In this document: positions 30,875 through 40,376 of the stretch, piece by piece
How positions within the stretch are numbered: position 1 is the stretch's first letter
How the letters are laid out: every line of letters begins with the position of its first letter
From: Ga0077527 sp964531455
GTDB lineage: Bacteria > Pseudomonadota > Gammaproteobacteria > Burkholderiales > SG8-41
Assembly (NCBI GenBank): GCA_964531455.1
Contig: CAZHFZ010000013.1
Coordinates: forward strand, 1 to 64,000
Reading direction: 5' to 3'
Length of the DNA stretch: 64,000 bases
The notes under the pieces: generated by a model
Seen by the model: only the letters and a program-made list of their open reading frames with translations
What the model was told of the DNA's origin: nothing
The model's database searches: none
Program-made: the position numbers and the translations under genes

Positions 30875-33772
30875 ATGACTGCGCGTCACTTGCCGCCGAA
30901 ACTGGTCGCCCTGCCGGCCAAACCACAGACCGATCTGCCGATACCGCCTGCCGGCGCCGGGCAGATTCGAGTGCGCGGCGCACGCACGCACAACCTGAAA
31001 AACATCAGCCTCGATCTGCCGCGCAACCAACTGGTCGTGATCACCGGGCTGTCCGGCTCAGGAAAATCATCGCTGGCATTCGACACGCTCTATGCGGAAG
31101 GCCAGCGTCGTTACGTCGAGTCGCTTTCAGCCTATGCGCGACAGTTTCTGCAATTAATGGAGAAACCGGACGTCGACATGATTGAAGGGTTGTCGCCTGC
31201 GATCGCCATCGAGCAGAAGGCATCAAGCCACAACCCCCGCTCCACTGTCGGAACGGTCACCGAGATTCACGACTACCTGCGACTGCTCTATGCTCGCATC
31301 GGGGAACCGCACTGCCCTGATCATGATGTCGTACTGGCTGCGCAATCGGTGGCGCAGATGGTCGATCATGTACTGCAAATGCCGGAGGATACAAAGCTGA
31401 TGATCCTGGCGCCTGTGGTCAATGACCGCAAAGGAGAACAGTCTGCCTTGATCGACGAGCTGAGAGCACAGGGCTTTGTGCGAGTGCGTCTCGACGGCAA
31501 GGTACACGACATTGATTCACTGCCAGCGCTCAAGAAAAATACAAAGCACACGATTGACGTCGTTGTCGACCGCGTGAAAGTCCGGGAAGAACTGCGGCAG
31601 CGCCTTGCCGAGTCTTTCGAGACCGCGCTGCGTCATGGAGACGGGCGCGCAGTAGCCGTGGACATGGATAACGGCCAAGAGCACGCCTACTCCGCACGAC
31701 TCGCCTGCCCGCAGTGTGGCTTCGCCTCGCCCGAACTCGAACCGCGCCTGTTTTCGTTCAACAACCCGGCAGGCGCTTGCCAGCGCTGCGACGGCCTTGG
31801 CTCAATCAACTTCTTCGATCCGAAGCGAATCGCGGCGTTTCCCGAAATGTCGCTGGCCGCCGGAGCGATCAAGGGCTGGGACCGCCGCAACCAGTTTTAT
31901 TTCCAGATGCTGCAAGGACTCGCGGCCCATTATGAATTTGACATCGAAGCACCGTTCAATGAATTACCCGAGGTGGCACGTCAGGCTGTGCTTTATGGCT
32001 CGGGCAAAACAGCCATCCGCTTCACGTATGTCGGTGAACGTGGAAAATCCTATGTCAAGGAACATGCCTTCGAGGGCGTAATCCCGAATCTTGAACGACG
32101 GCACAAGGAAACCGACTCACCGGTGGTCAAGGAAGAACTCGCCAAATACCTGAACAACCAGCAGTGCCCGGATTGCCGTGGTACCCGCCTGCGCCGCGAA
32201 GCACGTCACGTACTGGTTGCCCGCCAGCCGATCTACGCCCTTTCGGCGCTGCAACTCGGCGATGCCATGCGTTTCTTCGACGCCCTTCAATTGACCGGTG
32301 CGAAACAGGCTATCGCTGAAAAAATTGCCGGTGAAATCAGTAATCGCCTGCGCTTTCTCGTTGATGTCGGGCTGGATTACCTGTCACTCGATCGCTCCGC
32401 CGATACGCTGTCGGGCGGCGAATCGCAGCGCATCCGCCTCGCCAGCCAGATCGGTTCCGGACTGACCGGTGTGATGTACGTGCTCGACGAACCGTCAATC
32501 GGCCTGCACCAACGCGACAACACGCGGCTGCTCGACATGCTCAAGCGGCTGCGCGACATCGGCAACTCGGTGATCGTTGTGGAACATGATCACGATGCGA
32601 TCATGCATGCCGATCACGTGGTCGATATGGGGCTCGGTGCCGGTGAGCACGGTGGCTGCGTCATCGCCGAAGGCACGCCGGCGGAAATCATCGCCCACCC
32701 TGAATCGCTGACCGGCCAGTATCTGTCCGGACGCCGGCGCATCGATGTGCCGGCGCTTCGCCACCGCATCAACCCGCAGCGGCAGCTGGTTATCAAGGGC
32801 GCGCACGGCAACAACCTCAAGGACGTCACAGTGGGCATTCCCATCGGGCTGCTGACCTGCGTTACCGGCGTCTCCGGTTCCGGCAAGTCGACCCTGGTCA
32901 ACGACACGCTGTATCTTTCAGCAGCACGTGATCTTTATGGCAGCAATGTCGAACCGGCCCCGTGCAGCTCAATCGAAGGCATGGAGTTCTTCGACAAAGT
33001 CGTCAATGTCGACCAGAGCCCCATCGGCCGCACGCCCCGCTCCAACCCCGCCACCTACACCGGCCTGTTCACGCCGATCCGCGAACTGTATGCCGGCGTA
33101 CCCGAATCCCGCGCACGCGGCTACGGCGCCGGCCGCTTCTCGTTCAATGTCAAAGGCGGCCGCTGCGAGGCCTGTCAGGGTGACGGCGTATTGAAAGTCG
33201 AAATGCACTTCCTGCCCGATATCTACGTGCCCTGCGACACCTGCCACGGCAAACGCTACAACCGCGAAACACTGGACATCCGCTACAAGGGCAAGACCAT
33301 CCATGAAGTGCTGGCAATGACCGTGGAGCATGCCTTGGAATTTTTCAGCGCCGTGCCGACACTGGCCCGCAAACTGCAAACACTGATGGACGTCGGTCTC
33401 GGCTACATCACCCTCGGCCAGAGCGCGACAACGCTTTCCGGCGGCGAAGCCCAGCGAGTCAAACTGGCACTCGAATTATCGAAACGCGATACGGGCCGCA
33501 CGTTATACATCCTTGATGAACCGACTACCGGACTGCATTTCCACGACACGGATCTGTTGCTGCGGGTACTGCATCGCCTGCGCGATCACGGCAACACCAT
33601 TGTTGTCATCGAACACAATCTTGATGTGATCAAGACCGCCGACTGGGTCATCGACCTCGGCCCTGAGGGCGGCGGCGGTGGCGGCCGGATCATTGCCGAA
33701 GGACCGCCTGAACTCATCGCCGCAAACCCGGGCAGTCATACCGGGGTTCACCTTAAAACGGTGCTGGTGTGA
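30875..33772 (+). CDS. uvrA: excinuclease ABC subunit A
   Basis: The 965-residue protein carries two ABC ATPase modules. Walker A is at about 58-66 (GLSGSGKSS) and again near 675 (GVSGSGKST). Signatures are LSGGESQR and LSGGEAQR. Zinc-finger cysteines appear in CPQCGF/CQRCDG, CPDCRG and CEACQGDG/CDTCHG. UvrA recognises bulky DNA lesions and loads UvrB. Compared with E. coli it has about 27 extra N-terminal residues before IRVRGARTHNLK. The ATG at 30875 is the only reasonable start after the promoter. It overlaps the glycerate kinase gene by 4 nt. Confidence 0.97.
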   Translation: MTARHLPPKLVALPAKPQTDLPIPPAGAGQIRVRGARTHNLKNISLDLPRNQLVVITGLSGSGKSSLAFDTLYAEGQRRYVESLSAYARQFLQLMEKPDVDMIEGLSPAIAIEQKASSHNPRSTVGTVTEIHDYLRLLYARIGEPHCPDHDVVLAAQSVAQMVDHVLQMPEDTKLMILAPVVNDRKGEQSALIDELRAQGFVRVRLDGKVHDIDSLPALKKNTKHTIDVVVDRVKVREELRQRLAESFETALRHGDGRAVAVDMDNGQEHAYSARLACPQCGFASPELEPRLFSFNNPAGACQRCDGLGSINFFDPKRIAAFPEMSLAAGAIKGWDRRNQFYFQMLQGLAAHYEFDIEAPFNELPEVARQAVLYGSGKTAIRFTYVGERGKSYVKEHAFEGVIPNLERRHKETDSPVVKEELAKYLNNQQCPDCRGTRLRREARHVLVARQPIYALSALQLGDAMRFFDALQLTGAKQAIAEKIAGEISNRLRFLVDVGLDYLSLDRSADTLSGGESQRIRLASQIGSGLTGVMYVLDEPSIGLHQRDNTRLLDMLKRLRDIGNSVIVVEHDHDAIMHADHVVDMGLGAGEHGGCVIAEGTPAEIIAHPESLTGQYLSGRRRIDVPALRHRINPQRQLVIKGAHGNNLKDVTVGIPIGLLTCVTGVSGSGKSTLVNDTLYLSAARDLYGSNVEPAPCSSIEGMEFFDKVVNVDQSPIGRTPRSNPATYTGLFTPIRELYAGVPESRARGYGAGRFSFNVKGGRCEACQGDGVLKVEMHFLPDIYVPCDTCHGKRYNRETLDIRYKGKTIHEVLAMTVEHALEFFSAVPTLARKLQTLMDVGLGYITLGQSATTLSGGEAQRVKLALELSKRDTGRTLYILDEPTTGLHFHDTDLLLRVLHRLRDHGNTIVVIEHNLDVIKTADWVIDLGPEGGGGGGRIIAEGPPELIAANPGSHTGVHLKTVLV

Positions 33773-35049
33773 AAACCGAAGCGGCTCGTGAACTGCTGAC
33801 CGGCAGTTTTGCTGCGGCCGTCGCCGCCGCCGACCCGCAGCGCATTCTGCCGTGCCACCTCCCGCCGCCGCCCAAAGGTCGCACACTGGTGGTCGGTGCG
33901 GGCAAGGCCGCGGCATCCATGGCGCTGGCGGTCGAACAGACCTGGCCGGCGAGTGCGCCGCTCGACGGCTTGGTCATCACGCGTTACCGGCACGGTCTGC
34001 TCACCAACCGCATTACCGTCATTGAAGCCGGCCATCCCGTGCCGGACTCTGCCGGCGAACAGGCCGCGACCGAAATCCTGAGGAAAGTCAAAGCGCTGAC
34101 GCCGCAGGATCTGTTGCTGGTTCTGGTTTCCGGCGGGGGCTCAAGCCTGCTGTCACTGCCTGCGGAAGGCGTTTCGATGGCGGACCTTAAACAGGTCACC
34201 AAGCAGCTGCTGCACTCGGGCGCACCGATCCAGGCAATGAATACCGTGCGCAAACACCTCTCTCTGATCCAGGGCGGACGAATGGCAGCGGCTTCACGCG
34301 CACCGGTACTGGCGCTGGTGATCTCGGACGTAACCGGAGACGACCCGACGCATATCGCCTCCGGTCCCTGCGCGCCGGATCCGACAACTTACGCCGATGC
34401 CATCTCCATCCTTGAGCGTTACGGTGTGCAACCACCGCCGGCGATCGCCGCGCATCTGGCACGCGGCGCGCGCGGCGAAATTGCAGAAACACCAAAAGCC
34501 GGCGATCGTGCGTTCGCCAAAACGGAAAACAAAGTCATCGCAACCGCATGGCAATCGCTGCAGGCTGCGGCTGATTACTTCCGCGCCAAGGGCATTACGC
34601 CGGCCATTCTGGGCGACTCCGTAACGGGTGAAGCTCGCGAAGTAGCCAAGGTTTACGGCGCGATGGCACGCGCGATCACCGAACACAATGCCCCTTGGCG
34701 GCCTCCGGTCGCATTGATTTCAGGCGGTGAGTGTACGGTCACGGTTCGCGGCAAGGGGCGCGGTGGCCGTTGCGCAGAGTTCCTGCTGTCACTTGCGCTA
34801 GACCTCGACGGCGCCGCGAATATTCATGCGCTGGCCTGCGACACTGACGGCATCGACGGCTCCGAAGATAACGCCGGCGCCCTGCTGATGCCGGACGCGT
34901 TAGAGCGTGCTGCGCGTAAACACATCAACCCCGCGGCGTTGCTGGACAGCAATGATGCGTACCGATTTTTCGAGATCACCGGAGATCTCGTCGTTACCGG
35001 CCCGACCCGCACCAACGTGAACGACTATCGTGTGATCCTGATCAGCTGA
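33769..35049 (+). CDS. glycerate 2-kinase (GckA/TtuD family)
   Basis: The 426-residue protein is of the MOFRL/DUF4147 glycerate kinase family. LVVGAGKAAASMA lies near 40-52. LVLVSGGGSSLLSLP is near 120-134, followed by AMNTVRKHLSLIQGG. The C-terminal MOFRL domain (ISGGECTVTVRGKGRGGR, CDTDGIDG, PTRTNVND) contains the catalytic region. It phosphorylates D-glycerate to 2-phosphoglycerate in glyoxylate, tartrate or serine-cycle metabolism. The GTG start overlaps the uvrA stop (GTGA). Coupling of a metabolic kinase to uvrA is unexpected and probably accidental. Confidence 0.9.
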   Translation: MKTEAARELLTGSFAAAVAAADPQRILPCHLPPPPKGRTLVVGAGKAAASMALAVEQTWPASAPLDGLVITRYRHGLLTNRITVIEAGHPVPDSAGEQAATEILRKVKALTPQDLLLVLVSGGGSSLLSLPAEGVSMADLKQVTKQLLHSGAPIQAMNTVRKHLSLIQGGRMAAASRAPVLALVISDVTGDDPTHIASGPCAPDPTTYADAISILERYGVQPPPAIAAHLARGARGEIAETPKAGDRAFAKTENKVIATAWQSLQAAADYFRAKGITPAILGDSVTGEAREVAKVYGAMARAITEHNAPWRPPVALISGGECTVTVRGKGRGGRCAEFLLSLALDLDGAANIHALACDTDGIDGSEDNAGALLMPDALERAARKHINPAALLDSNDAYRFFEITGDLVVTGPTRTNVNDYRVILIS

Positions 35050-35060
35050 CCACCCAAATA

Positions 35061-35088
35061 ATGCAAGTATTTGTTTTTTAAGTTATTT
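35061..35088 (+). repeat. 28-bp AT-rich intergenic element, copy B
   Basis: Twenty of 26 positions match copy A (6058), including GCAA and TTGTTTTT followed by an ATTT end. It lies between the glycerate kinase stop and the terminator. It is the least conserved in the second half. Confidence 0.45.
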
Positions 35089-35102
35089 TAGATTGCTACG
35101 GG

Positions 35103-35137
35103 CGTAAAAAAACCGGGGCTAGCCCGGTTTTTTTACG
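35103..35137. terminator. bidirectional terminator between glycerate kinase and rplQ
   Basis: A perfect 15-bp inverted repeat, CGTAAAAAAACCGGG and its complement, surrounds a 5-nt GCTAG loop. The A7 and T7 tracts make it a Rho-independent terminator in both directions. It ends the glycerate kinase transcript and the whole ribosomal protein block. Confidence 0.92.
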
Positions 35138-35149
35138 TGCCGCAGTTAC

Positions 35150-35548
35150 TCAGGCCGCCGCAGTCTCGGTCTTGGCTTCAACGGCCTCTTCCGGACGGTC
35201 CATCAGTTCGACATACGCCATCGGCGCATTGTCGCCCTTGCGAAAACCGAATTTCAGGATGCGCAAGTAGCCGCCGTTGCGCTTGGCGTAACGCGGTCCC
35301 AGCAGTTCGAACAACTTGACCACGTTCTCGCGATCGCGCAGACGATCGAATGCCAGGCGGCGATTGGCCAGTGTAGGCTTCTTGCCGAGCGTGATGATCG
35401 GTTCAACTACGCGGCGCAGTTCCTTGGCCTTGGGCAACGTGGTTTTGATCGCTTCGTGACGCAGCAGCGAGTTGGCCATGTTGCGCAGCATTGCCAGACG
35501 ATGGCTGCTGGTGCGATTGAGTTTTCGTAAACCGTGACGATGACGCAT
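35150..35548 (-). CDS. rplQ: 50S ribosomal protein L17
   Basis: The 132-residue protein opens MRHRHGLRKLNRTSSHR and continues with LLRHEAIKTTLPKAKELR, diagnostic of L17 near the exit tunnel of the large subunit. The family core is about 115 residues; an acidic/alanine tail (EEAVEAKTETAAA) extends it. It is the last gene of the block, 9 bp after rpoA and 12 bp before the terminator. Confidence 0.97.
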   Translation of the reverse strand: MRHRHGLRKLNRTSSHRLAMLRNMANSLLRHEAIKTTLPKAKELRRVVEPIITLGKKPTLANRRLAFDRLRDRENVVKLFELLGPRYAKRNGGYLRILKFGFRKGDNAPMAYVELMDRPEEAVEAKTETAAA

Positions 35549-35557
35549 GATGCCCTC

Positions 35558-36535
35558 TTAAACCTTTTCGAGGCCGGCAGGCGGCCAGTTTTCCAGCTTC
35601 ATCCCCAGCGTGAGACCTCGGGACGCCAGCACTTCCTTGATTTCGTTCAGCGACTTGCGGCCCAGATTCGGGGTCTTCAACAACTCCGTTTCGGTACGCT
35701 GGATCAGATCGCCGATGTAATAAATGTTTTCAGCTTTCAGGCAGTTGGCCGAACGGACAGTCAGCTCCAGATCGTCGACCGGACGCAGCAGCACCGGATC
35801 AATCTGGGTGGCCTTCTTCTCTTCGATCAACGCCGGAGTGCCTTTGAGATCGGCAAATACGGACAGTTGCTCAACCAGAACGCGCGCCGCATAACGCACT
35901 GCTTCTTCCGGATCAATCGCGCCGTTGGTCTCGATGTCAATTACAAGCTTATCGAGGTCGGTGCGCTGTTCAACACGAGCCGATTCCACGGCGTAACTGA
36001 CGCGACGGACCGGGCCGAATGAGGCATCGAGGACGAGACCGCCAACGCTGCGTGCTTCTTCGTCGCCACGTCGGGTGACAGCAGCAACATAGCCGCGGCC
36101 TTTTTCGACCTTGATCTGCACGTCAAGCTTGCCGCCCGCCGTCAGATGGGCAATCACGTGATCGGGATTGATGATTTCAACATCGTGCATCGGCTCGATG
36201 TCAGCCGCGGTCACGACACCTTCACCGGATTTCTTCAGGGTCAGAATGGCTTCGTCGCGGTTATGCAGACGCAGAACGATGCCTTTCAGGTTAAGAAGGA
36301 TATCAACCACGTCCTCCTGGACGCCGTCAATGGTGGAATACTCGTGCAATACGCCGGCAATCTTGACTTCAGTTGCCGCAAAGCCGGGCATCGACGACAG
36401 CAGAGTGCGACGCAGGGCATTGCCAAGCGTGTGGCCGTAGCCACGCTCGAACGGCTCCATCGTAACCTTGGCGTGGAACGGTGACACACCCTGAACATCA
36501 ATGATCCGAGGCTTGAGGAAGGCGCTGCTGGACAT
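35558..36535 (-). CDS. rpoA: RNA polymerase subunit alpha
   Basis: The 325-residue protein has an N-terminal assembly domain at 1-235 (VTMEPFERGYGHTLGNALRRTLLSSMPG), a linker, and a C-terminal domain at about 250-325 (RSANCLKAENIYYIGDLIQRTETELLKTPNLGRKSLNEIKEVL) that contacts UP elements and activators. It is complete and of standard length, 21 bp after rpsD. Confidence 0.98.
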   Translation of the reverse strand: MSSSAFLKPRIIDVQGVSPFHAKVTMEPFERGYGHTLGNALRRTLLSSMPGFAATEVKIAGVLHEYSTIDGVQEDVVDILLNLKGIVLRLHNRDEAILTLKKSGEGVVTAADIEPMHDVEIINPDHVIAHLTAGGKLDVQIKVEKGRGYVAAVTRRGDEEARSVGGLVLDASFGPVRRVSYAVESARVEQRTDLDKLVIDIETNGAIDPEEAVRYAARVLVEQLSVFADLKGTPALIEEKKATQIDPVLLRPVDDLELTVRSANCLKAENIYYIGDLIQRTETELLKTPNLGRKSLNEIKEVLASRGLTLGMKLENWPPAGLEKV

Positions 36536-36556
36536 GACGGATCTACCTCTTGGAAA

Positions 36557-37183
36557 TTATTTCGAGTAAAGCTCAACGATGAGCGACTCATTAATCGTGG
36601 ACGGCAGTTCGGAGCGCTGCGGGCGGGCCTTGAAGGTGCCTTTCAGCGCCTTCGAGTCGACCTCGATCCACTCCGGATAACCGCGGGACTCGGCAGCTTC
36701 GGACGCACCCTTGATACGAAGTTGCGCCTTCGCCGGCTGAGCCACTTCGACAACATCACCTGGACGGCACTGGAACGAAGGGATGTTGACCCGCTTGCCG
36801 TTGACGAGAATGCCGTTATGACGAACGACCTGGCGCGCTTCCGTGCGCGAAGCACCGAAACCCATGCGATACACCACTGTGTCAAGCCTGCTTTCCAGGC
36901 TCTGCAGCAATGCTTCGCCGGTAACGCCCTTGCTGGCCGCCGCTTCCTTGTAAGTCTTGCGGAATTGCCGCTCGAGAATGCCGTAGATCCTGCGCACCTT
37001 CTGTTTTTCGCGCAGTTGAACGCCATAACCCGAAAGTCTGGAATTCTTCTGGCCGTGCTGCCCCGGAGGGTAGGCACGACGCTCCATCGCACATTTATCA
37101 GTGAAACACTTCTCCCCTTTCAGGAAGAGTTTTTCGCCTTCGCGCCGGCATTGCCGGCATTTTGCATCGAGATTCCTGGCCAC
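36557..37183 (-). CDS. rpsD: 30S ribosomal protein S4
   Basis: The 208-residue protein begins with a GTG preceded by GGGAG. It is the zinc-binding (C+) form: C9 and C12 (CRQC) plus two later cysteines (GEKCFTDKC). An S4 RNA-binding domain follows near 98-160 (SRLDTVVYRMGFGASRTEARQ). It organises the 5' domain of 16S rRNA, and in E. coli it represses the alpha operon. It lies 14 bp after rpsK. Confidence 0.97.
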   Translation of the reverse strand: MARNLDAKCRQCRREGEKLFLKGEKCFTDKCAMERRAYPPGQHGQKNSRLSGYGVQLREKQKVRRIYGILERQFRKTYKEAAASKGVTGEALLQSLESRLDTVVYRMGFGASRTEARQVVRHNGILVNGKRVNIPSFQCRPGDVVEVAQPAKAQLRIKGASEAAESRGYPEWIEVDSKALKGTFKARPQRSELPSTINESLIVELYSK

Positions 37184-37197
37184 TTGTGGGATCTCCC

Positions 37198-37587
37198 TTA
37201 AATTCTGCGTTTCTTCGGCGGACGGCAGCCGTTATGCGGCACGGGCGTCACATCGGAGATGCTGGTGATCTTGAAACCTACGGCGTTCAGCGCGCGCACT
37301 GCGGACTCGCGTCCGGGTCCGGGTCCCTTGATCAGAACCTCGATATTCTTCACGCCGCATTCCTGCGCCAGACGACCGGCCTTTTCAGCGGCGATCTGTG
37401 CAGCAAACGGTGTCGACTTGCGGGAACCCTTGAAACCATTGCTACCCGAGGTCGCCCATGCCAAGGCATTGCCTTGACGGTCGGTAATCGTGACGATCGT
37501 GTTGTTGAAGGAAGCGTGAACGTGGGCGACGCCTTCCGCCACATTCTTCTTGACCTTCTTGCGAACCCTGGTGCTTGCCTTAGCCAT
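37198..37587 (-). CDS. rpsK: 30S ribosomal protein S11
   Basis: The 129-residue protein shows AHVHASFNNTIVTITDRQGN, then GSNGFKGSRKSTPFAAQ and GPGPGRESAVRAL, diagnostic of S11 on the platform of the small subunit. The standard length ends in the conserved PHNGCRPPKKRRI tail. It follows rpsM by 16 bp. Confidence 0.97.
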   Translation of the reverse strand: MAKASTRVRKKVKKNVAEGVAHVHASFNNTIVTITDRQGNALAWATSGSNGFKGSRKSTPFAAQIAAEKAGRLAQECGVKNIEVLIKGPGPGRESAVRALNAVGFKITSISDVTPVPHNGCRPPKKRRI

Positions 37588-37603
37588 ATATAGTCACTCT
37601 CAA

Positions 37604-37978
37604 TTAAGCGGCCGGACGCTGGATTTTCACTGCGGCCTTGCGCGGGCCCTTGCGGGTGCGCGCGTTTGTACGGGTGCGCTGGCCACGAACCGGCAGACCG
37701 GCACGATGACGCTTGCCGCGCCAGGTTCCGAGATCCATCAGTCGCTTGATGTTCATGGAGATCTCGCGACGCAAATCACCTTCAGTGGTGAACTTCGCCA
37801 CCTGCTCGCGCAGTTTCTCCATGTCCGTATCGGACAGGTCTTTGATCTTGGTTGCGGTGTTGATGCCAGCTGCCGCGCAAATGAGGCGGGCACGGCTCCG
37901 GCCAATTCCGTAGATTGCCGTCAGCGCGACTTCCGCGTGCTGATGGTTTGCAATGTTGACGCCACCTATGCGGGCCAT
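37604..37978 (-). CDS. rpsM: 30S ribosomal protein S13
   Basis: The 124-residue protein opens MARIGGVNI and shows YGIGRSRA and GTWRGKRHRAGLPVRGQRTRTNARTRKGP, diagnostic of S13 in the subunit head. Its basic tail reaches the P-site tRNA. It is 66 bp downstream of rpmJ, the largest spacer in this part, where E. coli carries the S4-binding alpha-operon leader. No matching pseudoknot was identified. Confidence 0.97.
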   Translation of the reverse strand: MARIGGVNIANHQHAEVALTAIYGIGRSRARLICAAAGINTATKIKDLSDTDMEKLREQVAKFTTEGDLRREISMNIKRLMDLGTWRGKRHRAGLPVRGQRTRTNARTRKGPRKAAVKIQRPAA

Positions 37979-38044
37979 TTACTCACCCCACCAATGGAAA
38001 ACTGGACATTATAACTTTTGACAGATTCATATTCAATGAACCAA

Positions 38045-38158
38045 TCAACCCTGACGCTGCTTGTGGCGTGGATCCTTGCAGATCACACGAACCACACCGT
38101 TGCGCTTCACAACCTTGCAGTTGCGGCACATGCGTTTAACCGATGCTTGCACTTTCAT
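38045..38158 (-). CDS. rpmJ: 50S ribosomal protein L36
   Basis: The 37-residue protein runs MKVQASVKRMCRNC through CKDPRHKQRQG. It is the zinc-ribbon form, with C11, C14, C27 and H32 as ligands. It lies between infA and rpsM in the expected alpha/spc order, 23 bp after infA. The coding frame was found by reading the minus strand directly. Confidence 0.95.
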   Translation of the reverse strand: MKVQASVKRMCRNCKVVKRNGVVRVICKDPRHKQRQG

Positions 38159-38181
38159 GTCATACCTCTTTCGCTTGCAGC

Positions 38182-38400
38182 CTATTTCGCCCGGAAAACA
38201 ATGCGCCCCTTGGTTAAATCGTAGGGCGTCAGTTCAACGGTCACCTTGTCCCCGGGCAGAATACGGATGTAGTGCATCCGCATTTTTCCCGAGATATGGC
38301 CAAGTACCATATGGCCATTCTCCAGCTTTACCCGAAACATCGCATTAGGCAGGGTCTCAACAATCTCTCCCTGCATCTGTATCGTGTCTTCTTTCGCCAT
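38182..38400 (-). CDS. infA: translation initiation factor IF-1
   Basis: The 72-residue OB-fold protein MAKEDTIQMQGEIVETLPNA is standard IF-1, which binds the A site during initiation. Its ATG immediately follows the secY stop with no spacer. Location between secY and rpmJ is common in betaproteobacteria, unlike E. coli where infA is elsewhere. Confidence 0.97.
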   Translation of the reverse strand: MAKEDTIQMQGEIVETLPNAMFRVKLENGHMVLGHISGKMRMHYIRILPGDKVTVELTPYDLTKGRIVFRAK

Positions 38401-39720
38401 TTACCGCGTCGGGAACACACCGCCTTTGAAGTTTGCTTTCTTAAGCAGACTTTCATATTGATGCGACATCACATAAGCCTGCACCTGAGCCATGAAATCC
38501 AGGGTAACCACCACGATGATCAGCAGCGATGTTCCACCAAAGTAAAACGGCACATTCTTCCAGACGATCAGCAGTTCCGGCACCAGGCAAACCAGCGTGA
38601 CATAAATCGCGCCGCCCAGTGTCAAACGCATCGTAACTTTCTCGATGTAACGGGCAGTCTGGTCACCGGGACGTATTCCGGGAACAAACGCACCGCTCTT
38701 TTTAAGGTTCTCCGCTGTTTCCTTGGGGTTGAACACCAACGCCGTATAAAAAAAGCAGAAGAAAATAATCGCAGCAGCGTAAAAAAGCGTGTAAATCGGT
38801 TGGCCGGGATGCAGCACCGCAGCAACGTTTTTCAGCCAGACCATTCCCTCACTCTCACCCAGCCATCCGGCAATGGTGCCCGGGAACAGAATGATGCTCG
38901 AAGCAAAGATCGGAGGGATCACACCCGACATATTCAACTTGAGCGGCAGATGCGAGGACTGTCCGCCGTAAACCTTGCGCCCCACCTGTCGCTTCGCGTA
39001 ATTCACCAGTATCTTTCGCTGGCCCTTTTCAACGAAACACACAAATGCGGTTACTGCCAACACCAGAACGAATATGAAGAGTACGAAAGGGATCGAAAAT
39101 GCACCAGTTCGAGCCAATTCCAAAGTGCCACCGACAGCCTCCGGGAACCCTGCGGCTATGCCGGCAAAAATGATCAGCGAAATGCCGTTGCCGATGCCGC
39201 GCTCCGTAATCTGCTCACCCAGCCACATCAAAAACATCGTTCCGCTGACCAGGGTAACCATCGCTGTCAATCGAAACATCAGTCCGGGATCAATCGCAAC
39301 TTTTTGCTGCTCAAATGCAATCGCAATGGCCATGCCCTGAACAATTGCCAAGGCTGCCGTGCCGTAACGCGTGTACTGGGTGATTTTGCGGCGGCCTGAC
39401 TCACCCTCTTTCTTCAATGCTTCGAGAGTGGGTGAAACAACGGTCATCAACTGCATGATGATCGACGCTGAAATATACGGCATGATCCCCAGCGTAAAAA
39501 TCGAGAAACGAGAAAGGGCTCCGCCAGAAAACATGTTGAACATGTCCAGAATGCCGCCACGCTGCGCTCGGAACAGTTCCGCGAGCTGGGCCTGATCGAT
39601 ACCCGGCACCGGAATAAACGAGCCGATGCGGAAAACAATCAGCGCACCCACGAGGAAAAGCAGGCGACGCTTGAGGTCACCAAACTTTCCAGCTCCCGAC
39701 AGTGCGGCTCCAGCGGCCAA
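38401..39720 (-). CDS. secY: protein translocase subunit SecY
   Basis: The 439-residue protein has ten transmembrane helices. Family landmarks are KRRLLFLVGALIVFRIGSFIPVPG (TM1), GIMPYISASIIMQL (plug/TM2) and the cytoplasmic loop VNYAKRQVGRKVYGGQ. It forms the inner-membrane secretion channel with SecE and SecG. The start is a TTG (39720) with GGGAG at a good distance, directly after the rplO stop; no ATG lies closer to the conserved region. Confidence 0.97.
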   Translation of the reverse strand: MAAGAALSGAGKFGDLKRRLLFLVGALIVFRIGSFIPVPGIDQAQLAELFRAQRGGILDMFNMFSGGALSRFSIFTLGIMPYISASIIMQLMTVVSPTLEALKKEGESGRRKITQYTRYGTAALAIVQGMAIAIAFEQQKVAIDPGLMFRLTAMVTLVSGTMFLMWLGEQITERGIGNGISLIIFAGIAAGFPEAVGGTLELARTGAFSIPFVLFIFVLVLAVTAFVCFVEKGQRKILVNYAKRQVGRKVYGGQSSHLPLKLNMSGVIPPIFASSIILFPGTIAGWLGESEGMVWLKNVAAVLHPGQPIYTLFYAAAIIFFCFFYTALVFNPKETAENLKKSGAFVPGIRPGDQTARYIEKVTMRLTLGGAIYVTLVCLVPELLIVWKNVPFYFGGTSLLIIVVVTLDFMAQVQAYVMSHQYESLLKKANFKGGVFPTR

Positions 39721-39722
39721 GC

Positions 39723-40178
39723 TTAGCTCCCGGCCTTCTCTGCAAGCAGTTCAATGCTGCCACCGGCTTTCTCAATAGCCGCCTGTGCACCCTTGCTGGC
39801 CAGCACACCTTTCAACATAACCTTGCGCTTGATTTCGCCCGCCAAAATGACCTTGGCACGCTTGGCCAGCCGCGATACGACGCCAGCCTTTTTCAAAACT
39901 TCCAAATCAATCGATTCGGCAGTCATCTTTTGCAGCGTGTCCAGGCGCACTTCTGCAGTATCACCTGCAGTCAGTGACTGAAAACCGCGCTTGGGCAGCC
40001 GGCGATGCAGCGGCATCTGGCCGCCCTCAAAACCGACTTTATGGAATCCGCCCGCACGAGCCTTCTGACCTTTGTGACCCCGACCCGCGGTCTTGCCGGT
40101 GCCGGAACCAATGCCGCGACCCACACGTTTCTTGCTGTGTTTTGCACCGCTGGCAGGCTTGATGTTATTCAGTTCCAT
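39723..40178 (-). CDS. rplO: 50S ribosomal protein L15
   Basis: The 151-residue protein has the glycine-rich N-terminal extension GRGIGSGTGKTAGRGHKGQKARAGG and the globular C-terminal domain ending ELLAEKAGS. The order rpmD-rplO-secY is the standard spc arrangement. The rpmD stop abuts its ATG. Confidence 0.97.
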   Translation of the reverse strand: MELNNIKPASGAKHSKKRVGRGIGSGTGKTAGRGHKGQKARAGGFHKVGFEGGQMPLHRRLPKRGFQSLTAGDTAEVRLDTLQKMTAESIDLEVLKKAGVVSRLAKRAKVILAGEIKRKVMLKGVLASKGAQAAIEKAGGSIELLAEKAGS

Positions 40179-40373
40179 TTATCCCTCGCAACGAACGAGA
40201 TACGCAACTTTTTTGATCATGCCGCGCACTGCCGGCGTATCAATAAGTTCGACGGTGTGACGAATTCGCCGCAGCCCCAGCCCGCGCACACAGGCGCGAT
40301 GTTCCGGGCGCGTGCCGATCAGGCTGCGCAGCAGCGTAACTTTTACGGTTTTGCCTTGAGGTTTTTTGGCCAT
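40179..40373 (-). CDS. rpmD: 50S ribosomal protein L30
   Basis: The 64-residue protein KTVKVTLLRSLIGTRPEHRACVRGLGLRRIRHTVEL is the short bacterial L30. It starts 3 bp after rpsE and ends adjacent to the rplO start. Confidence 0.95.
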   Translation of the reverse strand: MAKKPQGKTVKVTLLRSLIGTRPEHRACVRGLGLRRIRHTVELIDTPAVRGMIKKVAYLVRCEG

Positions 40374-40376
40374 GGC